Of a stretch of DNA of 64,000 nt, positions 1-11,800 are shown one piece after another (the stretch's first letter is position 1; every line of letters starts with the position of its first letter). The stretch is from Heloderma charlesbogerti. Its lineage: Eukaryota; Chordata; Lepidosauria; Squamata; Helodermatidae. The translations under genes were made by a program, and so were the position numbers. The stretch lies in NCBI GenBank assembly GCA_026122225.1, contig JANEZZ010001956.1:1800501-1864500 (forward strand), in the 5' to 3' direction. Below the pieces are notes generated by a model, which saw only the letters and a list, made by a program, of their open reading frames with translations, was not told the origin of the DNA and ran no database searches.

Positions 1-1757
1 AAGAAATCGAGGAAAACAACAGAATGGGAAAGACTAGAGATCTCTTCAAGAAAATTGGAGATCTCAAGGGAACGTTTTGTGCAAAGACGGGCATGGTAAA
101 GGACAAAGAAGGCAGGGACCTAACAGAAGCAGATGAGATTAAGAAGGGGTGGCAAGAATACACAGAAGAACTATACAGGAAAGATCTGAATGTCCCTGAT
201 AGCCATGATAGTGCAGTCACTGAACTTGAGCCGGACATCCTCGAGAGTGAAGTCAAGTGGGCCTTAGGAAGCATTAGTAACAACAAAGCTAGCGGAGATG
301 ACAGTATTCCAGCCGAGCTATTTAAAATCCTAAAAGATGATGCTGTTAAAGTGCTGCACTCAATATGCCAACAAATGTGGAACACTCAACAGTGGCCACA
401 AGACTGGAAAAGGTCAGTTTACATTCCAATTCCAAAGAAGGGCAACACCAAAGAGTGTTCAAACTACCGCACCATTGTGCTCATTTCACATGCCAGCAAG
501 GTGATGCTCAAAATCCTACAAGCTAGGCTTCAGCAGTATGCGAACCGAGAACTACCGGAAGTACAAGGTGGGTTTAGAAGAGGCAGAGGAACTAGAGATC
601 AAATCGCCAACATTCGCTGCATCATGGAGAAAGCAAGAGAATTCCAGAAAAACGTCTATTTCTGCTTCATTGACTACGCTAAAGCCTTTGATTGTGTGGA
701 TCACAACAAACTGTGGCAAATTCTGAAAGAGATGGGAGTACCAGACCACCTTACCTGTCTCCTGAGAAACCTGTACGAGGGTCAAGAAGCAACAGTCAGA
801 ACCAGACATGGAACAACCGATTGGTTCAAAATTGGGAAAGGAGTACGACAAGGCTGCATATTGTCACCCTGCTTATTTAACTTATATGCAGAGTACATCA
901 TGAGAAATGCCGGGTTGGATGAATCAGAGGTCGGAATTAAGATTGCTGGGAGAATTATCAACAACCTCCGATATGCAGACGATACCACCCTAATGGCAGA
1001 AAGCGAAGAGGATCTCAAGAGCCTCTTGTTGAGGGTGAAAGAGGAGAGTGCAAAAGCTGGTTTGAAACTCAACATTAAAAAAACGAAGATCATGGCATCT
1101 GGCCCCATCACTTCCTGGCATATAGAAGGGGAAGAAATGGAAGCAGTGACAGATTGTACTTTCTTGGGCTCCAAGATCACCGCAGACGGTGACTGTAGCC
1201 ATGAAATTAAAAGACGCTTGCTCCTTGGGAGGAAAGCTATGGCCAACCTAGACAGCATAGTAAGAAGCAGAGACATCACCTTGCCGACAAAGGTCCGTCT
1301 AATCAAAACTATGGTTTTCCCAGTAGTAATGTATGGCTGTGAGAGCTGGACTATAAGGAAGGCTGAGCGCCGAAGAATTGATGCTTTTGAACTGTGGTGC
1401 TGGAGAAGACTCTTACGAGTCCCCTGGACTGCAAGGAGGTCAAATCAGTCCATCCTAAAGGAAATCAACCCTGAGTGCTCATTGGAAGGACAGATAATGA
1501 AGCTGAAGCTCCAATATTTTGGCCACCTAATGCAAAGAGAAAACTCCCTGGAAAAGACCCTGATGCTGGGAAAGACTGAAGGCAAAAGGAGAAGGGGACG
1601 GCAGAGGATGAGATGGCTAGATAGCATCACGGATGCAATGAATATGAACTTGAGCACGCTCCGGGAGAGAGCGCAGGACAGGAAGGCCTGGCGTGCTATG
1701 GTCCATGGGGTCACGAAGAGTCGGACACGACTGAACGACTGAACAACAACAACAAGT
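1..1757 (+). mobile_element. BovB (RTE-clade) LINE, 3' part with intact RT frame
   Basis: Non-LTR retrotransposon of the BovB/RTE type. The reading frame is open from the first bases of the window to the stop at 1740-1742, with the first ATG at 24, so the 5' end and the endonuclease domain lie off the window. The 572 residues after that ATG carry RT motifs in order: a finger region with IPAELFK and IPIPKKG, palm motif A (FIDYAKAFD), GVRQGCILSP, and the catalytic YADD box. A basic C-terminal region ([14 protein letters not shown]) follows. After the stop comes the ACAACAACAA tail typical of BovB. No frameshift or stop interrupts the frame, so this looks like a young copy. What is seen is the motif order and tail; the BovB assignment rests on family knowledge. 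Confidence 0.93.
24..1742 (+). CDS. BovB reverse transcriptase ORF (5' part outside window)
   Basis: Encodes the reverse transcriptase and C-terminal region of a BovB LINE. It would copy the element's own RNA, and possibly SINE RNA with the same tail, at a nicked chromosomal target. The ATG at 24 is internal, because the frame is open upstream to the window edge. The catalytic aspartates are present in FIDYAKAFD and in YADD. The end of the protein (residues about 440-570) is rich in Arg and Lys. The frame is intact through its stop, which is unusual for a LINE copy. Whether the missing endonuclease half is also intact cannot be seen here. Confidence 0.88.
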   Translation: MGKTRDLFKKIGDLKGTFCAKTGMVKDKEGRDLTEADEIKKGWQEYTEELYRKDLNVPDSHDSAVTELEPDILESEVKWALGSISNNKASGDDSIPAELFKILKDDAVKVLHSICQQMWNTQQWPQDWKRSVYIPIPKKGNTKECSNYRTIVLISHASKVMLKILQARLQQYANRELPEVQGGFRRGRGTRDQIANIRCIMEKAREFQKNVYFCFIDYAKAFDCVDHNKLWQILKEMGVPDHLTCLLRNLYEGQEATVRTRHGTTDWFKIGKGVRQGCILSPCLFNLYAEYIMRNAGLDESEVGIKIAGRIINNLRYADDTTLMAESEEDLKSLLLRVKEESAKAGLKLNIKKTKIMASGPITSWHIEGEEMEAVTDCTFLGSKITADGDCSHEIKRRLLLGRKAMANLDSIVRSRDITLPTKVRLIKTMVFPVVMYGCESWTIRKAERRRIDAFELWCWRRLLRVPWTARRSNQSILKEINPECSLEGQIMKLKLQYFGHLMQRENSLEKTLMLGKTEGKRRRGRQRMRWLDSITDAMNMNLSTLRERAQDRKAWRAMVHGVTKSRTRLND

Positions 1758-1822
1758 AGGTAATAATAACAAAATAGGGCGGTGGGGACGCTGTCCTTTA
1801 ATTCAGGGAGACGATCTTTGGC

Positions 1823-2125
1823 AGATCTCTGGGGGATCTCTGGGTGATTTGCAGTAGATCAGCAAGGATCTCTGCCTACCAGTTATTTAATAATAGTAGC
1901 AACAAAATGCTTCCCATGCCCATCCCCAGCTTTAAATTATACTGTGAAACCAAGAAAGCGTTAGGTATTCAGGACTGGATTTTTGTGTGCAAGGACTGTG
2001 AGCTCAGATCAATTCTGATACAAAAATAAAAATCCTACTCTCTAAATTCTTTGATTCTAAGTGTGGGTCTGTTGCACCAGGCTCCGATTGGTGAATTTCG
2101 GTGTTCTAGTAAAAGCAAAGTAGAT
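1823..2125 (+). repeat. Fragment of a hAT-like non-autonomous element (hAT-3 family)
   Basis: This stretch matches, in reverse complement, the element at 55987-56361: GATTTGCAGTAGATCAGC near its start, TTCTAAGTGTG and TTGCACCA(G/T)GCTCC near its end, and TGTTCTAGTAAAAG at the 3' end. It lacks the terminal repeat seen in the other copy, so it is a truncated or eroded relative. Confidence 0.55.
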
Positions 2126-3043
2126 CCCTCAAGCTTGAAACCTGCCCAGCATTCCTCCAATTATAAGGTATCAGTTGAGATTAAGAGAGCAGTTCTGTGG
2201 TCCCTGGGCGAGCATCCTAGGGACCATAGGATGGCTCAGAAAACCCTTCCAAAAATCAGAGATGGTGCTCCAACCTCAGAAAGGGGAGTTGGAGATCCAA
2301 CCTTTGCATGCCAGCTGTTTGCTTCCCTTCTTTTTTTCCTAATAATCTACATATAACATTTGCCCCCACCAAATGAGGCAAGGCTACAAGAGAGAGGGCT
2401 TTTTAGTGCTGGGTGAGTTGGCCTCCCCAGACAAGTTTGTCTGGCACCTACTGTGTGGTCTTTTTGGCACCAGCTAAAGCCCTTTTTATTCTCTCAGGCA
2501 TCTTAAGAACTGATTTTAGTGCTTTTTGGTCTTTTATTCTGATGCAGTGTGTCTTGTTTTTTTCCTTTTGTTGTTGTTGATGATGTTCTGCTGCACTGTT
2601 TTTAACCTTTGTTGTTGGTTTTATGATGTGCTTTTTTATCACTGTCAATTGTTTTGCATTTTATGTTTCTAATTTATCTGTACACTGCCCAGAGAACTCT
2701 GGTTGTGGGGCAGTCTATCAGCATAATAAATAAATGGATAAATTTTAATCCTATACTTTTTCATCTATGCACTTCAAATTTCTCTGTCCCTCCTATTCCT
2801 GCACTATAACCTAACCATCCTGTTTTACCACAGATGGCATATGTGACAGGGGCTTCTGATTATACACGTTTCCAATTCAAGGGCTTTCGCTCATGTGGGA
2901 ATGCCATAAAATTAAACACTTGAATGAGTCAGTGAAGCCTGAGTGGCTTTATATACACCTACTGCACGATTTAATCTATACATATATAACGGTGTGGGTT
3001 TTGCATTAAATGTGTTTCTTTTTCTTTTCTTTTTTTGAGCTAG
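2126..3043. other. Intron DNA upstream of the first visible exon, apart from the LINE tail
   Basis: Outside the CR1-group tail at 2395-2755 I recognise nothing in 2126-2394 and 2756-3030. The last 30 bases before 3044 are a T-rich polypyrimidine tract ending in TAG, the acceptor of the first visible PDE8A exon. Confidence 0.5.
2395..2755 (+). mobile_element. CR1-group (L3-like) LINE 3' end
   Basis: It contains the 3' end of the LINE ORF seen at 63024-63986 (GGCACCAGCTAAAGCC, then TTTTTATTCTCTCAGGC). A T-rich 3' UTR follows, with TGTACACTGCCCAGAGA...GGGGCAGTCTATCAGC and an AATAAATAAATGG tail. It is strongly 5'-truncated, the usual outcome of target-primed reverse transcription. Confidence 0.7.
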
Positions 3044-3234
3044 GTACTTTTAGTGTTTGCCAAAGAAGACAACCAGAGTAATGGCTTCTGCTGGGCGTGT
3101 GAGAAAGCTGGATTTCGGTGTAACGTTGCCAGGACCCCTGAATCTGCCCTCGAGTGCTTTCTGGATAAACACCATGAAATCATCATCATTGATCACAGGC
3201 ATTCGAGACACTTTGATGCAGAAGCACTATGCAG
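3044..3234 (+). CDS. PDE8A: PDE8A visible exon 1: REC-like domain
   Basis: The acceptor is T-rich ending TAG at 3041-3043; the donor is GTGAGT at 3235. The frame begins GTA-CTT-TTA (VLLVF) and ends with two bases of the Arg codon. It encodes [16 protein letters not shown], a cysteine-containing ACEKAGFRC segment, [12 protein letters not shown] and DAEALC. The run of hydrophobics before Asp (IIIIDHR) is the phospho-acceptor-side strand of a response-regulator fold; in PDE8 this REC domain is not known to be a phosphorelay target. The sequence of this exon resembles PDE8B more than the later exons do. Confidence 0.95.
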
Positions 3235-6200
3235 GTGAGTCCTCTTCGCCCGAAGAGCTGGAAAAATACTATCATGTAAAGAATAATCATCATAGCTCTT
3301 TTTAAGCTCTAGACTAAGTTGGGCACTTTGTTGAGCATTGTGGGAATGTTTTTAAATGGTGTCTTCCAGGCCCAGCCATTTGCTGTGGGGGCCCCAGAGC
3401 CTGCAGCTGTCAGTTGCAGGCCCTGCAGGGGTGCTTTGGGCTGCCTGACAATTCTCAGTGCTGATGCCGGGCCTGCGTAGCACTTTTGCGTGCAGACTTG
3501 CGCATCTGCAATGACGCTTATGTGTGAGTGAAACACTTCAGGAATCTTTAAAGCACTGGGGGATTTGGGGCTTTTAATGCTATGGGGAAAGGCTGTAGCT
3601 TAGGGGGAAGCTGCGTAGGGGATGAGCAGATGGTTTGCATGCCGACGGTCCCAGGTTCAATCCCCGGCATCTCCAGGTAGGGCTAGGGAAGAATTCTGCC
3701 TGAAACCTCGGAGAGCTGCTGCCAGTCAGTGTCAACAGTACTGGGCTAGATGGACCCAGGGTCTGACTCGACATGAGGCCGCTCCCTACATTCTTACTTA
3801 ACCCAAAATAACACAGCTTCAAGACATGAAGGGAAAAGAAAACATGGCGGATGCTTTCTCTATCCAGTGAGGCTTTAGGTGTGTGAGCATGTGATTTCTC
3901 TGGACTTGCCAGCATTTGGGGCTTAGAGTACAAATCAAGTGGCCATGGGGCAAAGGTTTTATCTTGTCTTGTTAAAGTTTAGCATTCTTTGTAACATGCA
4001 AGCTCCATTCATATTTTTATTTTTGAAGCTCCAGCGCATTCGTATTTTCATTTTCTGGTGTTTTATTGCAAGTTTACAGTTTTGTGCAAGTATATGCCAT
4101 ACAATAAACATGTAATGGTTGCTGCCACCACCACCGCCACCACCCCTTTTTGTCACTCGGCTTCTGGGCAGACAAAAACAGTTAACTTTGTGACTGTGGA
4201 TGGATTGGGAAGATGGAACCCAGCAGTTAAAGGGACTGGCCTGTACTATTCCTGGACAAAACAAATACCTTTAGTTTGCATACCGCCTCGCTGATCCAGT
4301 GCTGTCATTGGCCATGCTCCCCAAAGGGTAGCTCCTGATTGACTCAACTTGCTGCCAGTCTCCCAGAATGGGATAAATACTTCAAGTTGAAACAGCGCAT
4401 GGCTGCAGCCTTTACCTGGCAGCACTTGTGCTTGCAGCTACATGCCTCCCTGGTGCTGTCTGGGGGCCATCCAGGCTGTGGGCCCCAGACTTTGGCCTGG
4501 TGGTCCAGTATTAACAGCGCCACTGTATAGAGAATTTCAGATTTATAGACAGTATAGGCTGTAATGGTGGTAGTTGGGGGATGGAGGGGAGAATTGTAAA
4601 CAGTGAGGTCAAAAGGAAATTAAATGCAGAAATTCCTGACAGTGACAATCCCATGATTAACAGCGGTCAATCATTTCTGCAGGCACAGAGACAAGCCTGA
4701 GCCGTTACGCTCCCATTCGGAGCAAGAGAGGGGTAGGCAGAGGTTTGCTCCGGCTCTCAGCTTTCATCCAGCAGGTGCTGACCTAAAACAGATCGCTGGC
4801 TTTCACCCACGTGTGGAGCTGGGGAGGAGGCAGGGACACACCTGCCACTCCGCAGCTCCAGTGTTGGAAGCGAACCTTGAGCTTGTCTTGCTTGCCAGAG
4901 CCTGGCTGATTCCTCACCGTGGCGGGGGAGGCAAGAGAGATTGTTGAACCCTGCTTTTGGATAACCCGCCTCCAGCTGTTGATCAAAACCAGTTCTGCGA
5001 GTCGTCCCATTTCTCTGCCGACATTCATAAACCGCTGTGGCTGTTCTCTTAATCAATAGTTAGGATTCAGTTTTTATTTTTTTTTATTTAAGCATCTGTG
5101 AATGAAAATAAAATAAACCCTGTCGTGCTTATTTCAAATGTGCTGTAGAATACCTCACCACCTTGTGAGGCATTTAAGTCGTGAAAGGCAGTTTAGAAAA
5201 ATGTGTTAATAAATACTAAAAATAAAATAGAACTTATTAACTTATTTTGATTTTTTTAAGGTCCATTAGAACAACAAAGCCGTCTGAAAACACTGTTATT
5301 ATTGGTGTCGTGCGGAGGTAAATGAGAAATATCATCATGTTCCTGTGTAAAATAATAAATGAATGCAAAGTCCATGATTACAAGCCTGTAAGCCCTGAAA
5401 TAATGGCTTGTTCTCTGTTATTTTTACTGATGATTGTTGGCTGTGTAGCTCCTGAACATAGACTTCTGGGTTATAGGTTTGTGTTTGACAGGCAAATAAT
5501 GCAAAAACAGGCTTATAATGGAGATGTTTTAAAAATGCCTCATGCTGTGATGTGTGTGCAACTGTGGGTGGGTGGAGCCACATGATGGCAAAAAACCTGT
5601 ATCTTTGAGTAGATGGGGGTAGGTTTCAAGAAATATTAAGGGGGAGTGGATACTGAACCCTTCCCATATCCCTCGTTTTTTGCCCACAACCTGTAAAATA
5701 GTGGAAGTGCCTCTGAACACATGAAGAGTGCCTTGCCTTTCCTACCCAGCAAATGGCAGCCTGTCTCCCACAGAATTAAGGAGAAGGAGTAATAGCTCAA
5801 ATGGCATTGTTCCCCATAAGCCTGAGTCCTTTGCACATTTCTTTTTGAAAATTAAACATTGCTGTCACTTCCCTGGCAAGCCCGAGACCAGACCAGCCAT
5901 CATCTGTTTGCAAAACCAGGGTTAAAAAGGCAAGGAGACATAGACTTTCCCCCTCCAGATTGCAGTCCAAAGCAATCCACTCCAGATTGTTCTTCCTTCC
6001 CTGCAGCAGCTCCCCTTCACAACCTAGCCTTTTTGTTGATTTTGGGTTTTTTGTTTTGTTTTGTTGTTGTCTTAATCAGCCTTTTTTCTTTCTGATGTGG
6101 AAAGGGGGAGTCAGAGAGAGAAGTCAGTTGCAAGGAGGGGTGGGGAATGGAGAAAGACTGGTGGGGAGTGGGGAAGAAGCAGGTCAGGTACTAAACAATT

Positions 6201-8815
6201 GCGGGATTTGAAATTGCTCTCTGCCTTCTTCCATCCATTCAGTCAATCAGTTTACAAAGCGAGCCTTCTTGTTCTTAAAAAAAACCCCAATCTACTGGAA
6301 GTTGGAATGAAGTTGCAGGTATTTGGAAGGCATATATTCTCAGGGTGAAGGGTGGAGACTGTGGTTGCAAGCATTCTTTAGCGGCTGCTACTGAGTTCCA
6401 GGAAAAGAATAGCACTGGGGAAGGGAAGCATAAAAAACTGTGTGGGGGAAGCAGCTTTGCACGTGGAAAGGGAGTGAAAGAAGCACAATATTGAACAGCA
6501 CCAGAGAGAGGCTGAAAATGGTGCTGCTAGCTCCGCCCCAACACACTCAGTCAACCAATCAGCTCTGCATTGTTCCCAGGCAAGGGGGGGGGTGAAAGGG
6601 AAGAAACTCTTGCTGATGCCATTCAGAACTAGAGAACAGGCTCTCTCCCCAGAATCTACTCCAGGTTTTTCAGCAGCCGAATTTAGCGTCTGTGTGCCAC
6701 CTTCCTCCCTGAGCATTCTGGCTCTCCAAGATCAAATACTTTCTCACCTCTGTCTGGTTGGCAAGGGGGGTTCTTGAAGGCTGATGATAGGTATTGTTTG
6801 TAGTACATGGATTTATGGCCACATTTGTAACATTGTTATTTGGTCTGCATTGGGCACTCCAGCTGGGAAGCAGGATATACATTTTTAGATTTTTTAAAAA
6901 TGTAATACCCATGGAAGCTTGTGTGATGGTTGCTGGCTTACAGCCATGATGAGTATCTCAGACACCCTGTTTGGAAAGTATCCTTTGACAGCAGTTCCAC
7001 AGATAGCATTGCAGACTGCAGATGCTGATAGTATTATTAACTAGAGAAAAAAAAAAATTCTGACAACTTGCCATTCTTCCTCTTCTGTTTTTAAGACATG
7101 CAGATCGTGAAGAATCCTCAATACTACCCTTCATTTCTGCTGGCTTCACAAGGGTAGGTGTATTTATTTATGTTGATGTTTTTAGCCCAACCAATCCCTG
7201 AGCCTGGGATATATTTACTGAATGCCACCATTCACATGTGAACACTGACAATCCCAGATTGATTTTGTACATGTCTGAAAATAGATACATGTTTCCCTGC
7301 TTTTTAGACATCAGAAAATGAATGCTGACAATCGTATGTAGATGACTAGCACAATTAGGGATGCACAGACCAGTTTACATCAGATCTGTGTCTATTTCGC
7401 AGGTGTTCATTCATCAGTCCATTCCATCCTTTTTCCAAAGCAATCTGCAATTTGTTTTAAAAGGGGCTGGAACAACTCCCGTATGAGGAAAGGTTACAAC
7501 GTCTGGGACTGTTTAGCTTAGGAAAAAGGCGAGTCAGGAGACATGATAGAGATGTACAAAATTATGCATGGTGTGGAAAAAGTGGATAGGGAGACATTTC
7601 TCCCTCTTTTGTAATGCTAGAGCCCAGTGGGGTCATCCCATGAAGCTGATTGGTGGGAGATTCGGGACAGATAAAAGGAAATGCTTCTTCGCACAGTGCA
7701 TAGTCTAACTATGGAAGTCGCTACCACAACATGTAGTGAAGGCCACCAGTTTGGATGCTTTAAAAGAGGTTTAGATAAATTCATGGAGAATAAGGCTATC
7801 AGTAGCTACTAGTCCTGATGGCTATATGCCACCTCCAGTATCGGGGCAGTCTGCCTATGTACACCAATTTCTGGGGAACACGAGTGGGAGGGTGCTGTTG
7901 CACTTGTGTCCTACTTCTGGGCTTCCCACAGGCAGCTGGTTGGCCACTGTGCAAACAGAATGTTCGACTAGGACTTTTGTCTGATCCAGCATGGCTCTTG
8001 TTTTGTTCTTAAAAAAACAGCACAACTGTTTGAATTATTTTTGAACATATTTCCCCTTGAAGTACACATTTTTGGACATATCCTACCCTAAAAATGCTCC
8101 TTTTTCTACACGTAGATTCAAAAACATGCACTTTTGTATGCATTTTAACCTAAAGAGTACATTTTTATATGGATTTTGGTACATCTTTGGAGTCAATTGT
8201 CACAAAACTTGGGAGATGTGCAGAAATCAAAGGAGAACATTGCAATCTACACATTAGTCTGGGAAGTGAGAATCAGGTTAGATTTCTTAAAATGCAGACT
8301 GAAAGAAATAACTGAGTATCCCTAGTTGTAACATTCACCGGTGTGCCTCTGAGTGTGCGCGCGCATGCACATGCTTATTACAAGAATACATGTCGCCACT
8401 GACATTCCATACTATAACCAGCAAGTGTCACCTATCTGTCATTGACATGTAACTGTTCGTAGCTGAAATGACATCTGTTGGGTGGCAGGCAGGGAATGGC
8501 TTTGCTCATAGGAAATAATTTTTATATTTTAAGTCACACTTTTACTTTGAGCTATTTTATTTTGTGTTCCTTTAATACTGTTTTATTGTGATTTCATGTC
8601 TTCAAAAAAATTACCTGTATGCGACCCAGTTATTGGGTGGCCTAAAAGTGTAAAAAAGATAGATAAGATAGATACGATAAGATAGGTAGGTAGGTAGGTA
8701 GGTAGGTAGGTAGGTAGGTAGGTAGATAGATAGATGGATGGATGGATGGATGGATGGATGGATGGATGGACGGACGGACGGACGGACGGGCGGGCGGGCA
8801 GGCAGGCAGGCAGGC

Positions 8816-8858
<43 letters not shown>

Positions 8859-11800
8859 TGATAGGGAAAGAGGGACTGTAGTTCAGTGGTAGAGAACCTG
8901 CTTTTAGTGTAGAAGATCCCAGGTTCAGTTGCCAGCATTTCCAGGTAGGGCAGGAAAAACCCTTGCCTGAAAGAGCTGCTGCCAGTCTGTGTCGACAATA
9001 CTGGGCTAGATGGACCACATGCCAGACTCAGTATAAGGCAGCTTCCTATGTTCTGATAGATGTATTTACAGGTAAGCAGACAACAGGGACATTCTGACTA
9101 TTTAACTTTTTTTTAAAACAGAGATATATCGAAAATTCCAACATCATGGCTTGTTACAATGAACTCATCCAGCTGGAATTTGGAGAAGCGCAGGCACAAT
9201 TTAAACTAAGGTAATTTTACCTAACTTAAATATCATTGGTATGAAAGATGCCAATCATGACCAATATGGGGAGAGGTGGTAACTTCTAGAGTGGATTGTC
9301 GGAGGGCTGACTTTGAAGAAAGTTTGGAAACTTCCGGTGGTCCAGAATGCAGCAGTTGGTGTTTATTTTCATTTATTTATTTCATTCTGTTTATATCCTG
9401 CCCTTCATAAAAATCCCAGGGCGGATAACAGCAGTGTTAAAGCAACAACCATAAAACTGCAATAAAATGCTATAAACATATAATAAAACCATTGAAATAG
9501 TCAGCAGTGAGATAGATTGTAGCAGCAGCTAACCATTCATAAATGCCTGGTCTTAGATGTGCCAAAATGTGAATAAAGTTGGTACCAGGTATACCCTTTG
9601 GGGAAGGGCATTCCAAAATTGGGACACCAACCCAGAGAAAGCAAGACTTGAACTGGAATTGACTGCGGTAATAGAGTTTCAGAACCCCTTTTTCCCAACC
9701 ACTGATCGTTTGGTGTTTTCCTAGCTTCCCTGGAGTTTTTCTCCCCATTCTAAAAGGTCGAAATGCCTCTCCTGTGGCTTACTTACTGGTAATGAGAGCT
9801 TTAAGATACAATACATTGGTATTTACTTTAATATTGGCCACACGCCTTTTGCCTTCAGCCTCACCCACCACTGGATTGTAGCCTCAGAGAGCTTCTCTGA
9901 AACGGAATTTCGGGCTGAAGGAGGTTCCCCACCCCTGATATAACCCAGTGGAGTCCCAGAGCCTCTAACTCTGGCAACCATATTAACAACAAACACAATG
10001 GGCTGCTTCTTCTTCCCATGTTTGGGAGGCAAATGGCCCCACCTCCAAATATTAACTCTCACCTTGACAACAGTACTGCTTGCACGTTCTTTACTATGTA
10101 GACCAGGGCCTGTGAGCACATTTGGGAATTTGCAAAACTGCTTTTGGGCACTACCACAAAATGGCACCCAAGGAGGATGTGGCTGGTCCCATAATGGCTG
10201 CTGTGGTGGCCTGGCTAGTCAAAAAAGAGCTAAAGTAGTGGAAGGGGGGGGAGAGAGAAATTGTGTGGCTAGAGTCTAGGAAGGGGGAGAAACAGCAAGC
10301 CAAAGAGGTGGGGAGAGAAATAGTAAACTTTGAAGCTGGGAGGGAGAGGGAAACAGCAAGGCAAAGGGGTAGAGAGGAGAGAAGGAGCAAGGCTGGAGGG
10401 TAGAAAGGGGGCTTCAATTTTTTTTTTTAAGTGGTCAGGGAGTGGAGAGCTTTGTGGGTGCCAGTGGAGGTCCCCGTGGGCACCACATTGGGGGTCCCTG
10501 ATGTAGACCTTTCTCCCATACAGGATAGAGTTCCCTGTCCTGTGAACCAGTGACAATTGGACTAAAGGCCCACTATTTATTTATTTATGTATTTATTCAT
10601 TTCATTTCTATACTGCCCATAGCTGAAGCTCTCTGAGCGGTTCACAAAAATTAAATCCACAAAGTACAGCATAAAACAATATAAAATATGAAAGCTTCAA
10701 ATTACCATATAAAAATACAACCAGAATAAAACCTAGCAGCAATGCAGAGATTTAATATACAGATTTGAAACAGCAGAGCTAAAAGACTAGAGTGCTATAA
10801 TGCTGGGAGAATAGAAAGGCTTTCACCTGGTGCCGAAAGGCGTACAACGTAGGTGCCAGGTGAACCTCTCTAGGGAGCTCAGCTGGGGTGCCAAAGCAGA
10901 AAAGGCCCTTTTCCTGATAGCCACCCACCTCACTTCCTTTGGTAGGGGTTCCCGGAAAAAGACCCCTGAATACGATCTTGGGGTCCAGGCAAGTGTATAT
11001 GGAAGGAGGCAATCCTTGAGATAACCTGGTCATGAGCTATTTAGAATTAGACATTATGGAACTATCCCTGAAAACAACAGCGTAGCATCTCTACCTCCTC
11101 TCGCATCCTCTGACTTCTACTATTACAAACATATGATGTCATCACATTGTGGCGATCCCTGTCCATGTCTGTGGCAGCCAGGGCTGTTGAGCAGGGGTGG
11201 GGAAACTCTCCATGCCCTTTGTAATTGTACTAGAGGCACTAGAACAGGGGTGTTGAACCACTTTCAGCCTGAAGGCCAAATTCCCTTTCGGAGAAGCTCT
11301 TGGGGGCCACATTCCAGTGGTGGGCAGAGCTGAAAGCAAAAGGGGGCAGGCCCAAGGCAAATGGAGTGGAGCCAAAAATGCTCACTTATTTTAGCTGAAA
11401 GCTCCTAGTGCCAGTAAGTGAGCCTTAGTAGAAGCATTTTGACCATTTAGAATGGTGAATAAACCTGCACAAAAACCAGGAACCCACCAGACAATTGGTG
11501 TTTGGGGGAAAGAGAGGTGGGCCCAGTGGAAGGAGCATGGCCATTTGGGAAACCTTGGAGGGCTGGATTGGGACCACGCAAAGGCTATGTTTGGCCCCTG
11601 GGGCTAATGTTCTGCGCCCGTGCACCAGAGAGAGAGCCTTCTTAGTGGCGGCCCCTAGAATTCCTTTCTGAGAGATATGCAGCCATCTGTGGCTGCTTTT
11701 AAGGAGGCTTTAAAATTATTTTTATTTATTTATTTATTTATTTCATTTCTATACCACCCAATAGCCGAAGCTCTCTGGCGGTTCACAAAAATTAAAACCA

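Noticed and set aside
8611..9018. Minus-strand frames rich in Pro, Ser, Tyr and Leu
   Set aside because: They are translations of the tetranucleotide microsatellite and a SINE.
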